Assembly (NCBI GenBank): GCA_946413265.1
Contig: CAMKJU010000020.1
Location: 1-52,385, forward strand
Length of the DNA: 52,385 nt
Source: an uncultured Lentisphaerota bacterium
GTDB lineage: Bacteria; Verrucomicrobiota; Kiritimatiellia; RFP12; UBA1067
Direction of reading: 5' to 3'
Shown: positions 17,007 to 24,489 of the stretch, in pieces
How the letters are laid out: every line of letters begins with the position of its first letter
Position numbering within the stretch: position 1 is the first letter of the stretch
Notes under the pieces: generated by a model
What the model saw: the letters and a program-made list of their open reading frames with translations, nothing else
Told to the model about the DNA's origin: nothing
The model's database searches: none
Translations under genes and position numbers: made by a program

Positions 17007-19850
17007 TCAATACACACGGACCTCGAAGATGCGTGCGGAGGGATCGCCCCAGGTCTCGTCGATGCGGATGCGCACCGCAGTCACAGTCCGGCTCTGGAAC
17101 TTGTGGACGCGGTGGCGGACCGTGTTCCCTGTCTCGGTCGCCAGCGTTATCCACTCCCTGCCGTCGAACGCCTCCACAGCATACGCCTTGACGAGCGTGG
17201 GCGGAAGCGGATTGCCGCGCGGATGGAGCGGATTGAGGTTGGGGTCGAACGTGAGACGCACCTCGCGCGCCACGACAGGACTGCCGAAGTCGAGCGTCAG
17301 CGTCTGCGGGAACTTCTGCACGGGGTCCGAGATCCAGCCGTGACGGATGCCGCCGACATTGCGCGACACGCCGTCGATCACGCGCCCAGGCTCCGGCACG
17401 TCAGCCACGGCGAAACGGAATCCGCCCTCCGGCACGAGCGCGTACGCCTCGTCCGAGACAAAGGTCCACTCTTTGCCGCACCACGCCCGGTAGGAAACCG
17501 CGCCGCGCGACTTGCCCGCGAGGCGCCACGTGACGCCGGCCGTGCGCGGCAGCTGTATCCAGATGAACTTCGCGTCGCCCGGCGGCATTGCGGGGAAGTC
17601 GAAATGCGTCCACTTCGCGTCGCCGGGGGCGACCGTGCCCTTCGTCTCGCAGAGGAACTTAAAGCTCGACATGTCCCCCGGCACCATGCCTTTCTCCGTC
17701 GGGACCGCCGCCGCGTACACGCGTGCGGTGATCTGCGTCGGCGCGGAGAGGGTCGATTCGAGAAGACACTCGAAGTATTTTGCCCCGCGCGCGGCATCGT
17801 GCAGATAGCCCGTCGCGCGCGCCATATTGAGCGGATGCCCCTTGGCGCCCTTGCTCGGCGGCCTGATGTTCACGCTCTTCGTGAACGTGCTCGTCGCGGT
17901 CACCTTCGCCGTGCGGGCGAGGTCGGCGGGATCCTCGTTCACGACCTCCGGGATGTACAGATCGTCCTTCAGGAGAAGCTGCTGGAGGCGGTGGATGCGC
18001 GTCTGGTCCGCACCGTATTCGCGTGGCATCAGCCCCGCCTTCAGCATCTCCGCCGCCGCCGTGCCGACGGCCTGGCCGAGGGTCAGGATCGTGGACTCCA
18101 CCCGCGTGGAGCCAAGGGCGATGTGCGTCACGCTGATGTTGCGTCCCGCCATCATGAGGTTGGGAACGTTCACCGAATAGAGGCAGCGGAACGGAATCGT
18201 GTAGATTGGCACGCGGGGATGGTGCTTCCAGTATCCGTTGCCTGTGGGGTTGTCGATGCCGAGCGGATCGTGTGTGTCGAGCGGCCATCCGCCGTACGAG
18301 ACGCGATCCTCAAACACCTTGCCCTGGAGGCAGTCGTTCGCCGTCAGGATGTAGTCGCCCACGAGGCGGTACCCTTCGCGACGTCCGTTCATGTGCGACA
18401 TTTCGACGAGCGCGTTGCAGCGGAGGCTGTCCTTGTTGCCCCATTCGTTCTTGAGCCATCCCCAGTATGCGAAGTTGATGCGCACGAGCTCGTCGCGCGC
18501 GCGCTCCGGGTCCGCGAGGTCGTCGAACCTGCCGCCGTGCTCCAGCCACCACTCGCCTTCCGGGTGCCTGGTCCGGCGCGTGAACCCCTTCGGGAGGATC
18601 CGCGCCCACACGGGTGTCTCGTAGGGGACGGGCTTGTCGCCGACGCGCTTCTGCTTGTACCCGATGTACATGTGCCCATAGCGGTAGAACTCCGATGTGG
18701 CGCTCGCCAGACAGCCGCTCATCGTAAGGTCGTCGCGCACCTCGGGTGCCTGCCTCTCGCCGTACTCGGCAGCGGCCTCGCGTCCGTACATCCTCTTCGC
18801 GCCAGCGAACACGCCCACCCAGCCGTCGCCCGTACAGTCGACGAAAATGCGTCCGCCCCAGCGGCGGCGCGTACCGTCGAGCGTGCAACGGGCCTCCACG
18901 GACGCGATGCGCGCGCCGTCCATGCGGACGGCGACGACACGCTGGTTGTCGAACACTGTGAGGTTCGGCAGCGCATCGGCCATCTCCCTGAACGCGCATG
19001 AGATCGAATAGTCCGGAATGACCATCCGCCGGAGGTTCGCCTCTTCGCAGATGCCGCCCTCGCGCGCGTCGGGATGCGACACCGCCGCGCCGTCCGTCGG
19101 GACCCCGATCTCGCTGCTGGCGTTCCCTCCGAGGACGGGACGGTCATGGACGAGTGCGACACGCGCTCCGTGGCGCGCGGCGGCGATGGCGGCGCCGAGT
19201 CCGCCAGGCCCCGCGCCGACGACGACAAGGTCGTAGTTCCCGGCGTCGGCGACCGGTTCGGCGTCCGCGCCTGTGAAGCGCCCACGCGCCGCCGCACACG
19301 CCGCCGCGTCGTCCGGCGGGACATAAGCGGCGTCCTGCGTGAAGAGGAGCGCATCGCACCTAGCGAACGCGCCTGTGAGATCCTCAAGCGCGACCTTCGC
19401 CTCGCCTGCGGGCAACTCCCATTCGCCCGCAAGCTCCCAGCGCCATCCTTCCTTGCCGCTCGCGCCGAGTTCGCGCCCTGGCTTGCCCGCGACGGACAGC
19501 CGGAACCTCCCCGGATGGTATTCGGGAAGCCAGTCCTTCGTGCGCGCCCACGCGCGCCACTTGCCGGCCTTTGGGAAATTAACGGATGTCGTCGCAGGCT
19601 TGATCGGCTTCAGCACGCCGGCGGCCAGCAGGTAGGCGCTGCCCATCTTGTGGGTGAACTGCGTGTCGAGACGCCACTCGCCGTAGTCGGCGAAGCTTTC
19701 CGCCTCAAGCCAGAGGGATCCCTCCACGGCCTCCTTCGCACCACCCACCGGCGCACGGAAGCACCGAACTTCATTCATGATCCCCCACGCCGTGCATGAG
19801 GCGAGAGCCGTACACGCGGCGACGATGAATACGGACTTTGGGCTTTTCAT
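17007..19850 (-). CDS. Secreted FAD-dependent oxidoreductase with C-terminal discoidin-like domain
   Basis: The protein has 947 residues. The N-terminus is a signal peptide with a possible lipobox (LASC at residues 15-18). After a carbohydrate-binding-like N-terminal region, a dinucleotide-binding motif GAGPGGLGAAIAAARHGARV opens an FAD_oxidored domain (FVDCTGDGWVG, MMAGRNISVTHIALGSTRVE). The last 150 residues (GWISDPVQKFPQTLTLDFG) resemble an F5/8-type discoidin domain. Related proteins are abundant in Verrucomicrobiota and Lentisphaerota polysaccharide-degradation gene sets, usually with unknown substrates. The start has AGGAAAGGG upstream. Confidence 0.88.
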   Translation of the reverse strand: MKSPKSVFIVAACTALASCTAWGIMNEVRCFRAPVGGAKEAVEGSLWLEAESFADYGEWRLDTQFTHKMGSAYLLAAGVLKPIKPATTSVNFPKAGKWRAWARTKDWLPEYHPGRFRLSVAGKPGRELGASGKEGWRWELAGEWELPAGEAKVALEDLTGAFARCDALLFTQDAAYVPPDDAAACAAARGRFTGADAEPVADAGNYDLVVVGAGPGGLGAAIAAARHGARVALVHDRPVLGGNASSEIGVPTDGAAVSHPDAREGGICEEANLRRMVIPDYSISCAFREMADALPNLTVFDNQRVVAVRMDGARIASVEARCTLDGTRRRWGGRIFVDCTGDGWVGVFAGAKRMYGREAAAEYGERQAPEVRDDLTMSGCLASATSEFYRYGHMYIGYKQKRVGDKPVPYETPVWARILPKGFTRRTRHPEGEWWLEHGGRFDDLADPERARDELVRINFAYWGWLKNEWGNKDSLRCNALVEMSHMNGRREGYRLVGDYILTANDCLQGKVFEDRVSYGGWPLDTHDPLGIDNPTGNGYWKHHPRVPIYTIPFRCLYSVNVPNLMMAGRNISVTHIALGSTRVESTILTLGQAVGTAAAEMLKAGLMPREYGADQTRIHRLQQLLLKDDLYIPEVVNEDPADLARTAKVTATSTFTKSVNIRPPSKGAKGHPLNMARATGYLHDAARGAKYFECLLESTLSAPTQITARVYAAAVPTEKGMVPGDMSSFKFLCETKGTVAPGDAKWTHFDFPAMPPGDAKFIWIQLPRTAGVTWRLAGKSRGAVSYRAWCGKEWTFVSDEAYALVPEGGFRFAVADVPEPGRVIDGVSRNVGGIRHGWISDPVQKFPQTLTLDFGSPVVAREVRLTFDPNLNPLHPRGNPLPPTLVKAYAVEAFDGREWITLATETGNTVRHRVHKFQSRTVTAVRIRIDETWGDPSARIFEVRVY

Positions 19851-19932
19851 TTCATTTCCCTTTCCTGTTGAACGTGAAACACCTCATCGTGTGCGAATCT
19901 CAGCAATGCTCACTGATTTCCATAATCTATCA

Positions 19933-20628
19933 TCACACATCCAACCACGTCGGCTCGTAGGCGATTTCGTATCGCTCGTCGAGACGCGAGACGTTGTAGA
20001 TGCGGCTGGACTCGAAATCGACACCTCCGTGCTGGCCCGTGTGGATGTGTCCGCAGAAGACGAAGCGGGGACATTTCTCCGCAATCACCTCCGCCAACTC
20101 GGACGAGCCGAAATGTTCGGAATCCGTCTGAAGCGAACGGTCCACGTCGCTGCCGGGGATGCGTGGCGGCGCGTGCGTGACAAGGACATCGAGGCCTGAT
20201 GGTATCTTCGAGAACCATTGCCTCAGCGTGTCAGGCTCGCCTTCGAACGCCCACGAGTAGGAGATGATCGGCACCCATGGCGTACCGTAGAAGCGGATAC
20301 CGTTGATTTCGGCTGCGCAGTCGCCGAGGAAATGGACGTTGGGCGAGAAGCCGAACGTCCAGTCGATGTCGTGTCCCTTGAAGAGGATGTGTGCAATCGG
20401 ATAGAAGTCGTGGTTGCCGGGAATGACGACGAACTGGATGTCGGGGTACGACGCCGTCCATTCGCGGAAACGCTTGTTGATCCACTTTTTCTGGTCGTTG
20501 ATGTGCCAAGGGCCGCGTCCCCGCAGCGGCGCGACGTCGCCCGCAAGAACGACGACGTCCGCCCCCATCGGGTCAAGCCCGTCAAGGTTCCCATGCAAAT
20601 CCGATGTCGCCATGATGCGCATGATCAT
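19933..20628 (-). CDS. Calcineurin-like metallophosphoesterase
   Basis: The protein has 231 residues with all metal-binding motifs: SDLHGN, AGDVAP, PGNHDF, THAPP and GHIHTGQHGG. It is a single-domain cytosolic phosphoesterase of the kind often called YfcE/DUF-like; the substrate is unknown. A direct repeat and a -10 box lie upstream (20715-20772), the clearest regulatory arrangement in this part of the window. Confidence 0.9.
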   Translation of the reverse strand: MIMRIMATSDLHGNLDGLDPMGADVVVLAGDVAPLRGRGPWHINDQKKWINKRFREWTASYPDIQFVVIPGNHDFYPIAHILFKGHDIDWTFGFSPNVHFLGDCAAEINGIRFYGTPWVPIISYSWAFEGEPDTLRQWFSKIPSGLDVLVTHAPPRIPGSDVDRSLQTDSEHFGSSELAEVIAEKCPRFVFCGHIHTGQHGGVDFESSRIYNVSRLDERYEIAYEPTWLDV

Positions 20629-20714
20629 TATCCTCCGTTATGCTTTGCTGATCCAGAAGTTACTCGCATGTCTTTCTTTCATGAAAAGGCCTCTTTTACT
20701 GTGGTTCGGCACAT

Positions 20715-20720
20715 ATTATA
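20715..20720 (-). promoter_or_regulatory. Candidate -10 box of metallophosphoesterase gene
   Basis: TATAAT on the minus strand lies 87 bases before the ATG at 20628. A poor -35 (TTCAAG) lies 17 bases further up. The first copy of the 18-base direct repeat falls in the spacer between them. Confidence 0.45.
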
Positions 20721-20721
20721 T

Positions 20722-20772
20722 CACGATTCCTAGACCCCTTGAAAGCCGAATTTACACGATTCCTAGACCCCT
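20722..20772. repeat. 18-base direct repeat pair, possible operator
   Basis: CACGATTCCTAGACCCCT occurs perfectly at 20722-20739 and 20755-20772, a 33-base period (about three helical turns). It lies in the 192-base gap between the BRO-type gene and the metallophosphoesterase and overlaps the candidate promoter of the latter. A repressor or activator binding the same face twice would fit. Confidence 0.75.
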
Positions 20773-20820
20773 CAAAACATTCGATTTCCAGCGACCTTGA
20801 ATGACTTTGTGACTGCCACA

Positions 20821-21426
20821 TCAAGAACGACTGGGACTTCTAAATCCCTTGAAGCGCTTGTATTCGCCTGCAGTCATTCCCGCCCATGTCTTGTAGATCG
20901 TGTTCGTCAGACTAGCGTATTCCCGTTCATCCTCAATACCACGCGCTTTCCATTCGTCCGTCAAATCTTTGCGTATGTCAATGGACTTGAGACGTCGAGC
21001 GATCCATCTCTCCGAATACCCAAGCCGTCTATAATCAGCCAATGCCTGCTGGATAGAAAGTTCTGGGTCTTGAATCTGGTCAAGGCGCTCTGCAGCAACC
21101 TTCGCCATCCACATTTTGAACGGTTCTGCCTTGGGCGACGGGATGGACTGGATGAGGCGGAACAACTGCTCCTGGTCGGCGACATCTGTTTTGTAAAACT
21201 TGCCATCCGCAGCCTTTAATTTCAGTTGGTTACAATTTGTAACCGACTGGTTTCCCTCTTTTTTCAGACGGGTTTTTAGTACTTTCCAGTAGTTTCGTGG
21301 ATTTTCACTTTCCGTAAGTACCGCCACTACATCCACGACGGAGAAGTACCACTTTTCCGCCTCGTCATCCCAGACGGAGCGAATCTTGCGGTCGCCGAAG
21401 ATTTTTACGATTTCCTGCTTTGACAT
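20821..21426 (-). CDS. BRO-N-type phage antirepressor-like protein, C-truncated
   Basis: The protein has 201 residues. The N-terminus is a BRO-N domain (KIRSVWDDEAEKWYFSVVDV, NYWKVLKTRLKK). It continues as in DinD/BRO relatives (SPKAEPFKMWMAKVAAERLD, YASLTNTIYKTWAGMTAGEY) and then stops after KRFKGFRSPSRS. From memory full relatives are about 270-290 residues and run on KGLKKENLRDNM after this point, so some 70-80 C-terminal residues appear missing. An AGGAG site precedes the ATG. Its start overlaps the end of the RhuM fragment by 22 bases. It may be a decaying gene or a trimmed but expressed regulator. Confidence 0.75.
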   Translation of the reverse strand: MSKQEIVKIFGDRKIRSVWDDEAEKWYFSVVDVVAVLTESENPRNYWKVLKTRLKKEGNQSVTNCNQLKLKAADGKFYKTDVADQEQLFRLIQSIPSPKAEPFKMWMAKVAAERLDQIQDPELSIQQALADYRRLGYSERWIARRLKSIDIRKDLTDEWKARGIEDEREYASLTNTIYKTWAGMTAGEYKRFKGFRSPSRS

Positions 21427-21770
21427 ATCACTCCTCTCTTTTTCATTCGTGTGCCTTCTTTTGTTTCCGTTTGTTGTCGTCTGCGATTTGTTTTCTCATT
21501 TGCCAAAATCCTGTAGTGTGCGAAATTGCGCTTTACACTCCTTGAGCCCTCCTGGCGAACTTGCAAAAAATTTTTGCAAGTTGCCTCTTGTTTCAACTCA
21601 CCATCGGCGTATATCTGTTCAATATGATACGCTACATCCTGCCGACTTGCCTGGAAGAGTACCTGTATCTGCTCCGCTGCCAGCCAGACATCTTCGCCCT
21701 CGAACCGCACGTTGACGTTCGAGACTCCGTTGTCGTCCTGATAGATCAGAAATGAGTTTTGGTCTGCCAT
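21405..21770 (-). pseudogene. RhuM-family N-terminal fragment
   Basis: The first 85 or so residues (SFLIYQDDNGVSNVNVRFEG, EDVWLAAEQIQVLF, GSRSVKRNFAHYRI) match the start of RhuM virulence-type proteins, which are usually over 300 residues. After the point where relatives read YYNLDVIISVGYRV, this frame becomes unrelated (ILANEKTNRRRQQTETK) and stops at 121 residues. The start with AAGGAA five bases upstream is intact. It is probably a 3'-deleted remnant of an accessory gene, joined to the BRO-type gene by the same event or a neighbouring one. Confidence 0.7.
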
Positions 21771-21810
21771 AATGTTCCTTGTGTAGCCCCATTATATCAA
21801 AACCCGTGGA

Positions 21811-22212
21811 TTATACTGCTCTATCCAGCGTTTCTCCTGCGGCGCGGACGGCGTTTCGGACGCAGTTCTCGCAGTTGCAGAGGACTTTGCCGGTGTCGAT
21901 TCCCTTGAGGTCGCGGCAGATGGTCGCGCCGCCACAGAGTTCCTTGAAGCGCGGCATGATTGCGCGGGAGTTCTTCATCGCCGCGCCGTCGGGCGAGACG
22001 AGGGACGAGACCATGATCGCGCCCACGAGCGAGCCGCACGTTCCCTCCATCGTCCCCATGCCCGCGCCGAAGCCGGAGCCGAGGCGAAGCAGTTCGGTCT
22101 CGTTCTTCCCAAGCCTGTCGGCAAACGCCACAAGCACCGCCTGACAGCAGTTCATCTCGCTCTTGCGCCTCGCGGCGTAGTCTATGCGCTCTTCTAGTGT
22201 CATTTCTTTCAT
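21811..22212 (-). CDS. C_GCAxxG_C_C family redox-type protein
   Basis: The protein has 133 residues. The cysteine pattern CCQAV, GTCGSLVGAIM, ELCGG, TICRD and LCNCENCV fits the C_GCAxxG_C_C family, whose members are thought to be redox-active or metal-binding and are common in anaerobes. I start at the ATG at 22212, which has AAAGGAG nine bases upstream. The longer open frame reaching 23364 is antisense-style shadow over the transporter. It lies directly downstream of the MFS gene with only five bases between, so the two are co-transcribed. Confidence 0.88.
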   Translation of the reverse strand: MKEMTLEERIDYAARRKSEMNCCQAVLVAFADRLGKNETELLRLGSGFGAGMGTMEGTCGSLVGAIMVSSLVSPDGAAMKNSRAIMPRFKELCGGATICRDLKGIDTGKVLCNCENCVRNAVRAAGETLDRAV

Positions 22213-22217
22213 GTTGT

Positions 22218-23444
22218 TTAGCTCCTTTGAACAGGTTTGGGAACGGTCAGCGCGAAGGCGCTGTTGGCGAGGGCCATGAACGCCGCCGTGGCGAAGAGGA
22301 CGCCGGGGCCGAAGCGGTCCCAGATCCAGCCGCCGGCCAGTGCATAGAACACGGTCACGACGTGGTTCACGGAGATGCCGGAGGAGAGGGTCGCGGTCAA
22401 TTCCTCCTGGGAGTCGGAGAGCGTGCGGGCGTAGAGGTTCGTTGCCATCGAGGCATTGCTCAGCACGGCGTCGAGGACGTAATTCACGCACACGACCGCC
22501 ACCGCCACGCGGGACGGGAACCAGTCCTTCGCGAAGCCATAGAGCAGGCACACGAAGAACAGCACGACCGTATCCCAGATCATCACGTTGCGGTAGCCCC
22601 AGCGGTCCACGAGGCGACCGATGAGGCGTCCGCCCCATAGCGCGGTGAAGAGCGCCGCCGCCGCGAAGAGCATCGCGACGTGCTGCGTGTCCATGCCATA
22701 GACGCGGATCAGCACGAACGGACCAAAGGTGAAGAACACTTGCTTGCGCGCCCCGTAGAAGAGCTCCAGGATGTAGAACGTCGAGTATTTGCGTCGGAAA
22801 TAGAACGAGGGACGCGCGCGTTGCGCGAGCCCCGGCTCTTTCACGGACGCCGCGACGGCGAGGCTGGCGGCGAGAAGCAACGCCACGAGCACCCACGTCG
22901 CGTCGTAGAGCGCCCGACGCGACACATCCGCCCAGAAGCGCACGCCGAAGTAGAAGATGGCCGCCACAAGGACGCTCCCCGCGACCGTGCCTGCGTTGAT
23001 CGCACCCGTGACGATTCCAAGCGACTCGCCGCTCTTTCCCTCCTTGGCTATGGAAAGTGCAAGAGACTGGCGAACAGGCATGACGAGGTGTTCGCCCAGC
23101 GCCCAAACAACAATGAACGCGACAGCCCATGCCCATCGAACCGGCACCAGCAACAGCACCGCCGCGATGAGGGAACAGGCCGTGCCGAGACGTAGGACCT
23201 TCCAGTCGGAGAACCGGTGAAGCGCGGCGAAGATCGCCACGAGCAACACGCCCGGCGTCTCGCGCAGGAACTCCAGCACGCCGCGGTCGAAGCCGTTGAT
23301 GTCGTATGTCTCGACGAGGAAGTTGTTGAACGCAGCGCCGAAACACCCGATGCCGACGCCCCACACGAGAATGCTCGTGAAGAAGGCACCCGCCCCAGTT
23401 CCCGGGCGACAGACGGCTTGGTACGAGGAAAGTGGATTAGTCAT
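22218..23444 (-). CDS. Major facilitator superfamily transporter
   Basis: The protein has 408 residues with about 12 hydrophobic helices and the loop motifs of MFS proteins (RFSDWKVLRLG after helix 2; GGRLIGRLVDRWGYRNVMIW between helices 8 and 9). It is an inner-membrane secondary transporter of unknown substrate. The start at 23444 has AAGGA nine bases upstream. It lies between an ABC-ATPase gene (42-base gap) and the C_GCAxxG_C_C gene. Confidence 0.85.
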   Translation of the reverse strand: MTNPLSSYQAVCRPGTGAGAFFTSILVWGVGIGCFGAAFNNFLVETYDINGFDRGVLEFLRETPGVLLVAIFAALHRFSDWKVLRLGTACSLIAAVLLLVPVRWAWAVAFIVVWALGEHLVMPVRQSLALSIAKEGKSGESLGIVTGAINAGTVAGSVLVAAIFYFGVRFWADVSRRALYDATWVLVALLLAASLAVAASVKEPGLAQRARPSFYFRRKYSTFYILELFYGARKQVFFTFGPFVLIRVYGMDTQHVAMLFAAAALFTALWGGRLIGRLVDRWGYRNVMIWDTVVLFFVCLLYGFAKDWFPSRVAVAVVCVNYVLDAVLSNASMATNLYARTLSDSQEELTATLSSGISVNHVVTVFYALAGGWIWDRFGPGVLFATAAFMALANSAFALTVPKPVQRS

Positions 23445-23486
23445 TTCTTCTTCATCCTTGATGCCACACGCGAAAAGGATGGAACA

Positions 23487-24482
23487 TCAACCCAGCACAA
23501 GTTGTCGGTCGAATCCCGCAGGGACATGCGTCTTGGAATGCGCTACGCACACCGCCGCCACTTTCGGATGCGCGTCCAGCCACCGTGCGACGCGCTCCAA
23601 CGCCGCCCGCGACCTTCTGGCAGAGAGATTGCAGCATGGTTCGTCAAGAAGCAGAAGGCGCGTCGTCTGGACGAGTGCGGCGTCCAACTGCGCCTCCACC
23701 GGCTCGCCGAGCATCGCCTCGCGTTCTGCGGACACCACCCCGACATGGCGACGAAGATCTGCGAGCACCACGCCGGATTTCCCTCGCCGTTTACCGAAAA
23801 GACGGATGTCAAATGCGTATGAAAGCGGAGAGTCCCCTGTGGCAAGCGCGAGAAGCGTCGTCTTGCCACTTCCGTTCGGCCCGCGCAAGACCCATCGCTC
23901 ACCCTCGCAGACAGTCCAGGAAAAATCCTTGAACAGCTCGTGGCGTCCGAACGCCAGATTGACGCCCCGCATTTCCACCACGGGCTTCGGTTTTCCTGAT
24001 TGCGCGCGGACACCGCTTCGACGGCTCTTCGCCCAGGAAACACCATTCGTCTTGTTGCGCACCGCGTCCGCACCCTCCAACACGAGTTCGGTTCCCAATC
24101 CGCGAATTGCCTCCGGAAGGGTACACATCCTATCACGCCAGTCGGGGTCGAGTCCGCTGAACGGATCGCGCACCACCAGTCGTTCGGGACATCTCAGCAA
24201 CGCCCTGGCAAGGAGTACGCGGCGCATCTCGCCGTTGGAAAGGGACGAGAACGCCTTGCGCAGCAACGGCTTCACGTCAAGTGCTTCAAACACCAAACTC
24301 TTTCTGGCGTTGTACCCCCGCCGCTCCGTCGCATGTCCACGCCCGACCTCGAAGGGATTGATCTCGAAGACCGACTTGAATGACAGCATGTCGGCTACGC
24401 GATCGCCTTCGTCGCCATGGTAGCGCATCGCCGTCCAGCCGCCACCGACGGCCGAACATTGTTCCTCGAAGACTGTGACCAT
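23487..24482 (-). CDS. Tandem ABC ATPase (ModF-like), N-terminal Walker A missing
   Basis: The C-terminal half is a full nucleotide-binding domain: Walker A GPNGSGKTTLLALA, degenerate signature CNLSARRSR and Walker B TRLLLLDEPC. The N-terminal half keeps a signature (LSNGEMRRVLLARALL) and a Walker B-like RLVVRDPFSGLD, but nothing with a Walker A precedes it. The frame upstream of 24482 only overlaps the coding region of the flavoprotein, so the first 50-60 residues expected in this soluble two-NBD family seem lost. The start at 24482 lies eight bases after the flavoprotein stop and has no good ribosome site. Position fits translational coupling. Confidence 0.7.
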   Translation of the reverse strand: MVTVFEEQCSAVGGGWTAMRYHGDEGDRVADMLSFKSVFEINPFEVGRGHATERRGYNARKSLVFEALDVKPLLRKAFSSLSNGEMRRVLLARALLRCPERLVVRDPFSGLDPDWRDRMCTLPEAIRGLGTELVLEGADAVRNKTNGVSWAKSRRSGVRAQSGKPKPVVEMRGVNLAFGRHELFKDFSWTVCEGERWVLRGPNGSGKTTLLALATGDSPLSYAFDIRLFGKRRGKSGVVLADLRRHVGVVSAEREAMLGEPVEAQLDAALVQTTRLLLLDEPCCNLSARRSRAALERVARWLDAHPKVAAVCVAHSKTHVPAGFDRQLVLG

Positions 24483-24489
24483 CGGAGAA

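Noticed and set aside
17103..19001. 632-codon open frame on the plus strand
   Set aside because: It lies opposite the FAD oxidoreductase, whose motifs are clear. The translation is Arg/His/Val-rich without domains, as expected of antisense shadow in GC-rich DNA.
22213..23364. Long N-terminal extension of the C_GCAxxG_C_C frame
   Set aside because: The extension overlaps the MFS gene on the same strand in another frame. A strong ribosome site marks the short start at 22212.
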